DNA of 12,474 nt from Hymenopellis radicata (lineage: Eukaryota > Basidiomycota > Agaricomycetes > Agaricales > Physalacriaceae). The notes under the pieces were generated by a model. The model searched no databases, was not told the origin of the DNA, and saw nothing but the letters and a program-made list of their open reading frames with translations. The translations under genes were made by a program, and so were the position numbers. The stretch covers positions 1-12,474 of the forward strand of contig JADNRX010001221.1 of the NCBI GenBank assembly GCA_015501595.1. The letters run 5' to 3'. Shown piece after piece: positions 1 through 7,579 of the stretch; within the stretch, counting starts at the first letter, position 1; each line of letters opens with the position of its first letter.

Positions 1-135
1 TCCTCAAATGCTCCGAGGTCATTCATATCTTCATCATCACCTGGGGTCTATGCTTGCTCTCGACTTCTTGTTAACTCACCTTCCCCGCCTGGGCTACCTT
101 GCCCAGCGTCGGCGACGAACTTGTTCTAAACCACG
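1..135. other. unassigned sequence at the window edge
   Basis: There is no convincing gene. One frame at about 18-60 reads VIHIFIITWGLCLLSTS, a hydrophobic run followed by a stop, which could be a membrane-segment remnant. It does not align with the DAO N-terminal fragment seen at 3487-3576, so the sequence upstream of copy A differs from that upstream of copy B. Confidence 0.3.
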
Positions 136-1012
136 GACGGCTGTCTGTGGAAAGCACACCGATGTAAGTATCTTCGTCCTTGGGCTGATCGCCGTCTTAC
201 CTTGAGAACAGGTCATCTCTCTGCACAACTCGAAGCAGTGGTGTATCGGACTTGATACCTAAAGTAATAATGTAAGGTGTTCGGCGCAATGCCAGTATTG
301 TCCTTGAACACAAAGTTAACCAGAAGGCTGGCGTTGTCGACGCGTATCAGCATCTCACACTGGTTATCAATACCGACGCATACACGAACTGCCTCGCTTC
401 GTCCTGGGGCGCTGTCATGCAACGCTCCAGGAGTCGGAGGTCTTGAGCCCGCTGGAGATGCTTCGGGCATAGGACTCACAATGATGCTCATCAAGTTTTC
501 TCAGGCTTGGTTCAACCTCATAAATACGAGACTAATCTCACCTTGGACAGCCCGAAATCGTACGCAGGCGCGAGCGCTGCAACGACTTTGTTCCCAAGGC
601 CGAATACGACCCAGATGCGTCGTACCCTACCTACCTACCTACCTACCGTCGTTGGTGCAAGGTCGCGTCCATTCCGCGGATCCAGCGTCCGCGTTGAACG
701 CGAACTGCTCTCAAGGCCGGACGAATTCTTTATAGCCTTCCCGATGCGAATCGTGGGTCTGGGAACATGAATACTTACCTCTGCAACGTTCTTCAATGTT
801 TCCTGTGGTCTCTCCCGATGCTGTAGTAGAGCCTGTAGACAACTCGGACTGGGCTGTGAGCCGCATCTTCCACTCTGACGGCCAAGGCGGCGCCGGCTTC
901 TCTCTCTCCCCTGGGTGTGCTAGCGATATCCTAGAGTTAATTAAGGAAGTGTTCCCGCGAACAAGATGGCTTGTGCTCGGCACTAGCAGCGTGCTTTATA
1001 AAGTCATTTGAT
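136..1012 (+). pseudogene. D-amino-acid oxidase-like (DAO family FAD oxidoreductase) relic, copy A
   Basis: DAO-family enzymes oxidatively deaminate D-amino acids (or related amines) with FAD, usually in peroxisomes. Seen here in several frames: a short piece ending GKHTD (to 163), a GT-AG intron at 164-211, VVDAYQHLTLVINTD (about 328-390), LEPAGDAS (about 443-466), VQPHKYETNLTLDSP (about 510-555), RPFRGSSVRVERELLSRPDE (about 665-725) and SRIFHSDGQGGAGFSL (about 859-905). The last matches the conserved HSYGxGGxGF region near the DAO C-terminus. Compared with copy B it lacks most of the 4660-4880 region, about 100 nt after GCGCTGTCATG, and the segment between AGDAS and the HKYE exon, so it cannot encode the enzyme. 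It keeps a C-terminal stretch that copy B has lost. No GxGxxG FAD-binding start is visible upstream, so the N-terminus is missing or outside the window. Family call fairly sure, exact substrate unknown. Confidence 0.72.
627..647 (+). repeat. (CTAC)5 tetranucleotide run
   Basis: Five perfect CTAC units plus one base lie inside the DAO copy A relic, where one frame reads YPTYLP. Because the gene is broken, this looks like slippage in neutral sequence rather than a functional repeat. Confidence 0.8.
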
Positions 1013-1417
1013 TGCGTTCACCTAAGTTATTATTGTCTTGCAATCTTACATCTGCTTCATTCTATATTGTCAAGCCAGCTCCGCGGAAGTCCTTGGCGAT
1101 GGCAGTCGGCATGTCTGAAAAGTTTACTTCGGAGACTCGGACGTATCTCATAAGATCTTCTTGTCTCTGACGCTGTCCTAGAAGCGCGCATAACGCGTCA
1201 GAAACGCGTTCAATGCAACAGACCAACGGCAATAGCGATGCCGAGCTGTGAGTGACGGATCGGTGCTTAAGTAACGCTGAGACCTTCTTTCCCCACTTGC
1301 ACTCATACCACGACCTACCAAGGAGCGCGTAGTTCATACAAACGCGAGGATATTGCTCGTCTTGGGATCCGTTCTTCTAGTCGTCTTTTCTGGAAGACTT
1401 CCGCCAATCATCCTATC
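1013..1417 (+). promoter_or_regulatory. intergenic region between DAO relic A and F-box gene 1 (candidate promoter)
   Basis: About 400 bases without a supportable gene. The region aligns along most of its length with 5561-5948, the matching spacer of the second unit, with several small indels. The indels are not multiples of three and both copies have stops in all forward frames, so it is not coding. Because it precedes both intact F-box genes and travelled with them in the duplication, it probably carries their promoter. No TATA box is evident. A pair of ACGCGT sites is listed separately. Confidence 0.5.
1193..1209 (+). promoter_or_regulatory. paired ACGCGT sites upstream of F-box gene 1
   Basis: ACGCGT occurs at 1193-1198 and 1204-1209, with starts 11 bp apart and about 210 bp before the proposed start codon. 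Both copies and their spacing are kept in unit 2 (5731-5747) although the surrounding spacer has diverged. ACGCGT is the MluI cell-cycle box bound by MBF-type factors in ascomycete yeasts. Use of it in this organism is inferred, not shown. Confidence 0.3.
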
Positions 1418-2968
1418 ATGGTGCGCGTCCGGTCGTCTCGATTCATTCCGCTGTTTAACGCCGAGAAAAGACTCAGCCTGGCATTCCTCTCGAAATCAAA
1501 ACTCTCATTATCCAGGAGTTATCACCATACGCCTCCAGATCCAACCCTCGCTCGACCCCTGTGTCCGGAGACGAAAACGCTACATACATTCGTGACCTCT
1601 GCGCAGTCTGCTTGCTCTGGCCAGACACAATTGCCATCATCCGCAAAATCCTATTCAAAGATATTTCCATACGCCCCAACGATCACCATATAGACGCGTC
1701 GCTGCGCAACCTTTGCCAGGCCCTAGAAAATGATCCCGGTCTTTCCACGTTCGTCAAGACACTTGAATTCTCTCTTCGGAATACCAACAGCTCGTCGCGC
1801 AAAAAATCTCCCTTCATTCCCACTGCCAGCCGTTCGCTCTTCCTCTCGTTCTTATCCTTCATTCCCAACATGCGCAAACTCAGATTTCTTACCCTCGACA
1901 ACATGTGTTTCCACGATGAGACTTCCATAGAGTTCAACGACTTACGCGTCCTGAAGGAATCCTCGGTGACGTTCCTCACCCTCAGGAACAGCACATTCTC
2001 CATTCCAGCATTTAACGCGTTCCTCGGTTACTGGCGGGGGAGGGAGCTTGACCTCTCCGTTGATGGTATATCCCTCATTCCGCATACCACCTGCATGTCG
2101 AATCAGATGTTGCTTGAAATCGACGAAGATACATGGAACTGGGACAAGGAGAATACCTGGACGGAATGGGAGGTTGAGAAGCCCCGCGCGGCGTCCTTCT
2201 TATCTGTTACATATCTCGAGCTAAAACTCTCCAACTCCGGAATGCTGATGCTCATGGACTTTTTAGCGAGTGATGAGTGGTCGCCGTTGGAATCTGTACA
2301 TGGTTTGGAGATATTCTCGGAAGATGCGATAACCGCCACAACTGTGATCCGGATCAACAATCTCATCCAACGATACGAACCAGTCTCTTATCTGGGTTTG
2401 AATTTCTTCTCAAATGAGTGTATGTGGCGTGCTTTATTTATGATTTCTCCTATCGCCTGACATACTTTCTTCGCCAGTTGAAGATGCAATTGGTACACCG
2501 CTCTATCTTGCCGGGATCGAACATGGGGGCGTCCGTCTAAGGCTTCATAACTGCTTCGCTCTTTTCGAACTGGACAAAGATCTCTTCGAGTGGTACATTG
2601 AAAGCTTTGCTGCCGTTCCGCCCGATTCGAGCCTCCGAGAGTTCTGCTTGGAACTTGCTGTACTTGTTCCCTTCGAAGCCAGGGACTTGGGATCACAAGG
2701 TGTTTGGAGGAGACTGGATTCAGAGTTGTCTGGCGACAACTTACAGTTCGAGACCCTCATCATCGATGTGTATCTCAAGCCTTCCCCGAATGGTGCCAGG
2801 ACGCCCGGACTGGCGCAGTTGCAGACGTGGTTGATGGAGATTTGTTTTCCGGAGGTTACCGCGAAGTACTTCAGCTGCAATAAGGAGTCGGAGGAAACGG
2901 AAGGAAGGGAGATGAGCGCGCTGAGGTTCTGGATTGGAGATGAGCAGGTCAACCCAAAGAAACACTAA
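1418..2968 (+). CDS. F-box/LRR-like protein, copy 1 (3 exons, 478 aa)
   Basis: Exons 1418-1420, 1477-2419 and 2478-2968 join to 1437 nt ending in TAA. The N-terminus reads MPGIPLEIKTLIIQEL, then about 25 linker residues, then DLCAVCLLWPDTIAIIRKIL, the usual fungal F-box pattern. Such proteins normally dock to Skp1 in an SCF ubiquitin ligase and present a target. Residues from about 90 on hold leucine-rich segments (LRFLTLDNMCF, VTFLTLRNSTF, VTYLELKLSNSG, VSYLGLNFF) suggesting a degenerate LRR fold, with no signal peptide or membrane span. Intron 1 (1421-1476, GTGCGC...CTCAG) follows the ATG directly. Reading straight through would meet a TGA in the paralogue, and the intron differs by 2 nt between copies, which supports splicing. 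Intron 2 (2420-2477) has GTATGT, a CTGAC branch site and CAG, and differs by 1 nt from its twin. The substrate is unknown. Confidence 0.8.
1807..2302 (+). repeat. 496-nt tract identical to 6341-6836 (candidate gene-conversion tract)
   Basis: Read base by base, this part of exon 2 (codons about 112-277 of F-box 1) is the same as 6341-6836 in F-box 2. The 250 nt just upstream carry about 14 differences, and the 115 nt just downstream at least six. The sharp edges suggest recent sequence transfer between the paralogues. Confidence 0.75.
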
Positions 2969-3064
2969 TTAGGCATACAGTATCATCGAGCATATGAAAC
3001 CTGTTGTTACTGAGCTCGCGCTACCTCGCTATGAAAGTTTCAAGTTTGATAAGTATCAAAGAGC

Positions 3065-3493
3065 TCGGAGGAACTGTCCTCCACCGAACGGATCGCGCGG
3101 ACCGACTGACATCCCCATGATCAATAGCTGATGGAAATACACGCCTTGCTGGAGTGCCGCGACTTGTCGATTCTGTCGTGTCGTTGTCAACGATGGGCGA
3201 CGAGGTATGTCCTTTTAGTCCCGTGGCCTTGAGCTGACGCGATTCTAGATGTGGAAGGATACGGAGACGGCCTACAGAAAAGACGGTACCCAAACGGTTA
3301 CAGTATAATGTAGAAAAACCCTTTCATTTTGGGTTACCTCTCAACATTGCTTTCGGAGCTGCAAGCACGTTTAGTAGGCTGTTCAAATTGCTATGCATTC
3401 AACCCGTTTGCTGATTGTGTCCTAGCGGTTATGAACCTATATTGGTGTCAACCTCTGCTTAGTACCTCTTTTTCTGGATGCTGCGAGGCCTAC
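3065..3493 (+). pseudogene. MFS transporter 5' fragment, copy A
   Basis: Homologous to 11198-11640. It keeps a short first exon ATGGGCGACGAG (3193-3204), a GT-AG intron (3205-3248), exon 2 (3249-3373), an intron (3374-3425) and exon 3 (3426-3461), which reads VMNLYWCQPLL in frame, as in the first transmembrane region of a fungal MFS drug/metabolite-type transporter. Two breaks make it non-functional. First, 14 nt present in copy B (11414-11427) are missing between 3284 and 3285, which throws the reading out of frame before the first membrane helix. Second, the copy ends inside the third intron, where it runs into DAO sequence. Nothing encodes the other membrane helices here. Confidence 0.75.
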
Positions 3494-3576
3494 AGACCGC
3501 TTGGGCACTACTAGATGCCGGCTACGACGTTACTATGGCTCTCTGGAGACTCCCACCCGCTGTCTGTGGAAAGCAC
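3487..3576 (+). pseudogene. DAO copy B, N-terminal fragment
   Basis: One frame reads GLQTAWALLDAGYDVT, then ALWRLPPAVCGKH. This matches the segment just after the FAD-binding GxGxxG loop of DAO enzymes, where an alpha helix leads into the second beta strand. The GxGxxG itself should precede it but is replaced by MFS intron sequence. The end GCTGTCTGTGGAAAGCAC also occurs in DAO copy A (139-156), just before that copy's first intron. Here the gene is interrupted at the same place by the reversed TAF4 piece, and DAO resumes at 4577. Confidence 0.65.
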
Positions 3577-3582
3577 ATATGA

Positions 3583-4575
3583 TTAGATCCATCCTCTGGC
3601 AGCTTCACGTCTACTACCATGCTCAGGCTCTTTCTCGACAACAAACATGGCGTCTCTCAACGTAACAGGTAACCGTGTATCCTGTTCCACTGCTGCCGGC
3701 GTCGACGTCGTCGTAGTCTTCTTCGCAGGAACATACGGCCGTGCCCATCCACCCGGTGCTGTTGTCGTCGCTGACGAAGGCGATGCAGCCGTTGCAGAAG
3801 GCTTCGACTTTACGGGAGTCGGGGAAGTCGCATTGCCAGCGGTCATCCACGAATATTTGCCACCGATGCCCGCCGCCTGACTTGCCGCGGCATTTGACAT
3901 TTTTTGCGCACGTCCTCGCTCATGTTCCTCGCTGTTACACCCGGGCCATCCTTCTTTCGCTTCTTCTTGGACCCACCCTCACTGCCGTCCTCGAAGCTCG
4001 TCTCTGCAGTGGCAGCCTGGGCGGCGAGTGCAGCAGCATACGCGGCGGCCATGTCTGCGCCCTCTTTTCGTTCTCGTCGTATGCATGTCAGGTTTAATCT
4101 TTTCGATAGCAGCGAGCTGCTTAGCGACACCGCTCAGTAGTAGAATACTCCACATGGGCGGGTCATCCCCATACAAGGATGCTGGTCGGTCGAATTGTGT
4201 ATCCGTGCGGTGGTGGGCAGCAGCGATCCTGGCCCTGATGAGGTCCTGGAGGCGCGCCCTGAGCGCCAGAGCCATATAGTTAACAGAATCTTCCGGGACT
4301 GTCCTGATTTTGTGCTCGGTGGATATGGTGCACATGGTAGTGCCCTGGAAATGCGTGTCGAAGGAAGGCTTCGCAGCCTGCTTCCGCGTCCGGCCTTCGC
4401 TGTAGGCAGAGCGGTATACACCATGCTGTTGGACTGTTGAGATCTTTGCAGCGATTCCTCCTCCGCCTACATGAAATTCAGTAAGACAATCAAGGAGAAT
4501 GGCGGAGCACGTACCCGCAAGTCAACACCGGCGCTCCCTAGCGCATCATTCAACGTCGCAATATCCGACGACCAA
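3583..4575 (-). pseudogene. TAF4 (TFIID subunit 4) C-terminal fragment
   Basis: TAF4 is a TFIID subunit that pairs with TAF12 in RNA polymerase II initiation. Reading the minus strand from about 4570: IATLNDALGSAGVDLR, a 48-nt GT-AG intron (4467-4514), AEEESLQRSQQSNS, RSAYSEGRTRKQAAKPSFDT, VPEDSVNYMALALRARLQDL, RPASLYGDDPPMWSIL, RRERKEGADMAAAYAAALAA, KKKRKKDGPGVTARNMSEDV, QAAGIGGKYSWMTAGNA, ARPYVPAKK and VTLRDAMFVVEKE, ending at TAA (3583-3585). This is the TAF4 C-terminal domain in correct order. Three frame changes break it: about 4413-4425, about 4085-4100, and an A-run at about 3895-3905 that is one base short. The real, essential TAF4 gene should be elsewhere in the genome. The retained intron argues against a retrocopy. 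Confidence 0.8.
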
Positions 4576-4576
4576 T

Positions 4577-5560
4577 GTGAGTATCTTATTCATTGGGCTG
4601 ATCGCCATTCTCACCTTGAATTACAGGTTATCTCTCTGCACAACTCGAAGCGGTGGTGCATGATGGCCTACTGCGTCTTCGACAAGCTTCAAGAGGCGAT
4701 GGCCCCGAGCGACTACTTCGATCACAGGTTCAGATGCGGATGTCCAACTTCTTCTTTGACCAGAAGATGGAGAATATGCCTGACCGTGGGCAACTCGACA
4801 AGTTTGAGGAGATCTGTGCTCAAAAAGATGTTAGTCTATCTCATCTTTGAACTCTATCGCGACACTAACAGCGATAAATAGATTAGGGGCGTTCGTCGCA
4901 ATGCTAATCTCGTCCATGAACACGAAGTCAACCAAAAGGCTGGCGTTGTCGATGCGTACCGCTGGTGCATCTCGCACCGGTTATCCCTACCGACGCATAC
5001 ATGAGCTGGCTTCGCTTCGTCCTGGTCTGGTCTGCAAGGGCGCTGTCATGGAAACTCGCAGAATCAATAGGGATCTTCTCAACCTGGAGGAAGAGCTCCT
5101 CGCTGAGTACGGCGCATACGCCATCGTCAACGCTAGAGGACTCGCCGGTCTTGAGCTCGCTGGAGATGCTTCCGTATACCCTCTTCGCGGAGCCCTCATT
5201 CGAGTCGTCAACGATGGGAAGATGTTTCCCAAGCACTCGCTGTGACCCACGACGACACCCACGGCGAAGGCGAGGACATTGTCTTCATCGTATCCCGGAA
5301 CGATAATACACTTATCCTTGGTGGCAAGTCATATATCTTCAGCCCTAGGAACAAGTTTTTTCTCAGGCTTGGCTCAAGCCCATAAATACGAGCTCCACCT
5401 CACCTCGGATAGCCCCGAAATTGTACGCATGCTCGAGCGCTGCAACAACTTTGGGTGCGTCAGCGATGTCCTGGAGTTAGTAATAGAGGAAGTGGAACTT
5501 GGTCTTCCCGCCACCAAGATGGCGGTTGGCACTAGCAGCGTGCCTTATAAAGTCGTTGAT
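4577..5560 (+). pseudogene. DAO copy B, main part (frame-broken)
   Basis: Picks up at a splice donor matching copy A: intron 4577-4626, exon from 4627 (RMSNFFFDQKMENMPD, DKFEEICAQKD), intron 4830-4881 with a CACTAACAG branch site, then an exon from 4882 (GVRRNANLVHEHEVNQKAG), HLAPVIPTDAYMSW, INRDLLNLEEELLAEYGAYA, GLAGLELAGDASVYPLRGAL (the DAO substrate/FAD region), AVTHDDTHGEGEDIVFIV and, after a probable GC-AG intron (5324-5366), LAQAHKYELHLTSDSPEIV. Lesions are a 5-nt insertion near 4960 relative to copy A, a frame change near 5020, a one-base loss near 5236 giving a TGA, and a deletion of about 323 nt that fuses LERCNNF to the C-terminal VSDVLEL helix. The HSYGxGGxGF region is lost. Clearly a DAO relic; the substrate is unknown. 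Confidence 0.75.
5324..5366 (+). other. probable GC-AG intron in DAO copy B
   Basis: Splicing GCAAGT...TTTTCTCAG joins LILG to GLAQAHKYE in one frame, as DAO alignment requires. GCAAGT is the usual donor of the rare GC-AG class. Copy A keeps the TTTTCTCAG acceptor but has lost the donor side. At 43 nt it is the shortest intron in the window. Confidence 0.45.
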
Positions 5561-5948
5561 TGTAGTCACAGTTATTACCCATTTATGTCTTGCAATCTTA
5601 TATCTGCTTCATTCCACCTTGACAAGCCAGCTGTGCGGAAAGGACTAAGGTTGGCGATGGCAGTCGGCACGTCTGAAAAGTCTACTTCGGAGATTCACTG
5701 TACTCGGACGTATCTTGAAAAGCGCGCTTAACGCGTCAGAAACGCGTCGGATGCGACAGACGAACGGCAATAGCGCTGCCGAGCTGTCACAGAGTCAGTG
5801 ACGGAAGTAACGCCGAGACCTTCTTTCTCGCACTCATACCACGACCTACCAAGGAGCGCCTAGTTCATACAAACGCAAGGATATTCCTCGTCTCGGGATC
5901 CGTTCTTCTAGTCGTCTTTTCTGGGTGACTTCCGCGAATCATCCAATC
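5561..5948 (+). promoter_or_regulatory. intergenic region between DAO relic B and F-box gene 2 (candidate promoter)
   Basis: Counterpart of 1013-1417 with several short indels. One frame stays open from the DAO remnant to about 5731, but its protein (for example FHLDKPAVRKGLRLAMAVGT) has no match in frame in the other copy, so it is read-through of non-coding DNA. It likely carries the F-box 2 promoter. Confidence 0.5.
5731..5747 (+). promoter_or_regulatory. paired ACGCGT sites upstream of F-box gene 2
   Basis: ACGCGT at 5731-5736 and 5742-5747, the same 11-bp phase as at 1193-1209 and about 200 bp before the start codon. Candidate MBF-type sites; function inferred only from motif and conservation between the two copies. 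Confidence 0.3.
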
Positions 5949-7497
5949 ATGGTGCGCGTCCGGTCGTCTTGATTCATTCCACTGTTTTATAACGCCGAGA
6001 AAAGACTCAGCCTGGCATTCCTCTCGAAATCAAAACGCTCATTATCCAGGAGTTATCACCATACGCCTCCAGATCCAACCCTCGCTCTACCCCTGTGTCC
6101 GGAGACGAAAACGCTGCATACATTCGTGACCTCTGCGCAGTCTGCTTGGTCTGGCAAGATACGATTGCCATCATCCGAAAAATCCTATTCAGAGATATTT
6201 CCATACGCCCCAACGATCACCATATAGACGCGTCGCTGCGCAACCTTTGTCAGGCCCTAGAAAATGATCGCAATCTTTCCACGTTCGTCAAGACACTTGA
6301 ATTCTCTCATCGAAATACCAACAGCTCGTCGCGCAAAAATTCTCCCTTCATTCCCACTGCCAGCCGTTCGCTCTTCCTCTCGTTCTTATCCTTCATTCCC
6401 AACATGCGCAAACTCAGATTTCTTACCCTCGACAACATGTGTTTCCACGATGAGACTTCCATAGAGTTCAACGACTTACGCGTCCTGAAGGAATCCTCGG
6501 TGACGTTCCTCACCCTCAGGAACAGCACATTCTCCATTCCAGCATTTAACGCGTTCCTCGGTTACTGGCGGGGGAGGGAGCTTGACCTCTCCGTTGATGG
6601 TATATCCCTCATTCCGCATACCACCTGCATGTCGAATCAGATGTTGCTTGAAATCGACGAAGATACATGGAACTGGGACAAGGAGAATACCTGGACGGAA
6701 TGGGAGGTTGAGAAGCCCCGCGCGGCGTCCTTCTTATCTGTTACATATCTCGAGCTAAAACTCTCCAACTCCGGAATGCTGATGCTCATGGACTTTTTAG
6801 CGAGTGATGAGTGGTCGCCGTTGGAATCTGTACATGATTTGGAGATATTCTCGGATGATGCGATGACCGCCACAACTGTGATCCGGATCAACACTCTTAT
6901 CCGGCGATACGAACCAGTCTCTTATCTGGGTTTGAATTTCTTCTCAAATGAGTGTATGTGGCGTGCCTTTATTTATGATTCCCCCTATCGCCTGACATAC
7001 CTTCTTCACCAGTTGAAGACGCAATTGGTACACCGCTCTACCTTGGCGGCCTCGAAAGGACGGTGATGGCTTTCAGTATTCATAAAGACTTTACCCTATT
7101 CGAATTCGACGAAGATTGCTTCAACTGGCATGTTGAAAGCTTGGTCGCCGTTCCGCCCAATTCGACACTCCGAGAGCTCACATTGGAACTTCATGTATGT
7201 GTTCCCCTGAAAGCCAGGGACTTGGGATCACAAGGTGTTTGGGGGATTCTGGATGCAGCCTTGTCTGGCAACAACTTACAGTTCGAGACCCTCATCATCG
7301 GTGTGTATCTCGAGCCTTCCCCGAATGGTGGCAGGACGCCCGGACTGGCACAGTTGCAGACGTGGTTGATGGAGATTTGTTTTCCGGAGGTTACCGCGAA
7401 ATACTTCAGCTGCGATAAGGAGGAAACGGAAGGAAGGGAGATGAGCGCGCTGAGGCTCTGGATTGGAGATGAGCTGGTCGACCCGAAGCAACACTGA
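5949..7497 (+). CDS. F-box/LRR-like protein, copy 2 (3 exons, 476 aa)
   Basis: Exons 5949-5951, 6011-6953 and 7013-7497 join to 1431 nt ending in TGA. Same plan as copy 1: F-box (PGIPLEIKTLIIQEL ... DLCAVCLVWQDTIAIIRKIL), then LRR-like leucine-rich segments. It is probably an SCF substrate receptor, with unknown target. Intron 1 (5952-6010) contains an in-frame TGA and is 3 nt longer than its twin (59 versus 56 nt), both showing it is non-coding. Intron 2 (6954-7012) has GTATGT, CTGAC and CAG. Without splicing, intron 2 would read on to a TGA after KGR, so the continuous frame ending at 7066 is not the real end. Exon 3 differs strongly from copy 1 at about 7036-7150 but converges again from GLAQLQTWLMEICFPEVTAK to the end. 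It lacks two residues (ES) near the C-terminus. Confidence 0.8.
6341..6836 (+). repeat. 496-nt tract identical to 1807-2302
   Basis: Partner of the tract in F-box gene 1. Which copy was donor cannot be decided from this window. Confidence 0.75.
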
Positions 7498-7579
7498 TTA
7501 GGAATACAGTATCGTGATTCGTAGAGCATATGAAACCTGCTGTTACTCACGCTACCTCGCTATGAAAGTTTCAAGTTGA

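Larger units (their letters stand above)
136..3047. repeat. tandem duplication unit 1: DAO relic A + F-box gene 1
   Basis: This stretch is homologous in the same order and orientation to about 4577-7578. Homology ends just after the F-box gene, at a shared GCTACCTCGCTATGAAAG stretch (about 3025-3047 and 7553-7578). Past that point unit 1 continues into the MFS fragment and unit 2 into the P450 relic. The offset within the F-box gene is 4534 bases. The DAO parts have lost different pieces since duplication. Confidence 0.85.
4577..7578. repeat. tandem duplication unit 2: DAO relic B + F-box gene 2
   Basis: Second copy of the 136-3047 unit in direct orientation. The TAF4 fragment lies at its left edge and separates it from the DAO N-terminal piece at 3487-3576. 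Whether the original duplicated unit began further left cannot be told, because copy A runs into unrelated sequence before position 136. Confidence 0.8.

Noticed and set aside
1418..1693. Continuous frame from ATG 1418 reading MVRVRSSRF...
   Set aside because: The second copy has TGA in the same frame after eight codons and a length difference here, and the F-box frame lies in another phase after a good acceptor. It is intronic read-through.
2103..2366. Minus-strand frames inside the F-box genes (also 1683-2003 and 6307-6894)
   Set aside because: Conserved only because the plus strand is identical between copies; no family features.
2420..2477. One-base deletion in copy 1 (GCTTTATT versus GCCTTTATT) looked like a frameshift killing F-box 1
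   Set aside because: It lies inside a GT-AG intron with a CTGAC branch site in both copies; splicing restores a single frame to the C-terminus.
3647..4140. Several plus-strand open frames of 75-118 codons
   Set aside because: They are shadows of the minus-strand TAF4 fragment, which has recognisable domain sequence.
5279..5731. 150-codon continuous frame over the end of DAO copy B, considered as a new fusion gene
   Set aside because: Its start lies in a mis-framed part of the DAO exon, it reads through a probable GC-AG intron and a deletion scar, and its end is spacer DNA not conserved as protein in the other copy.
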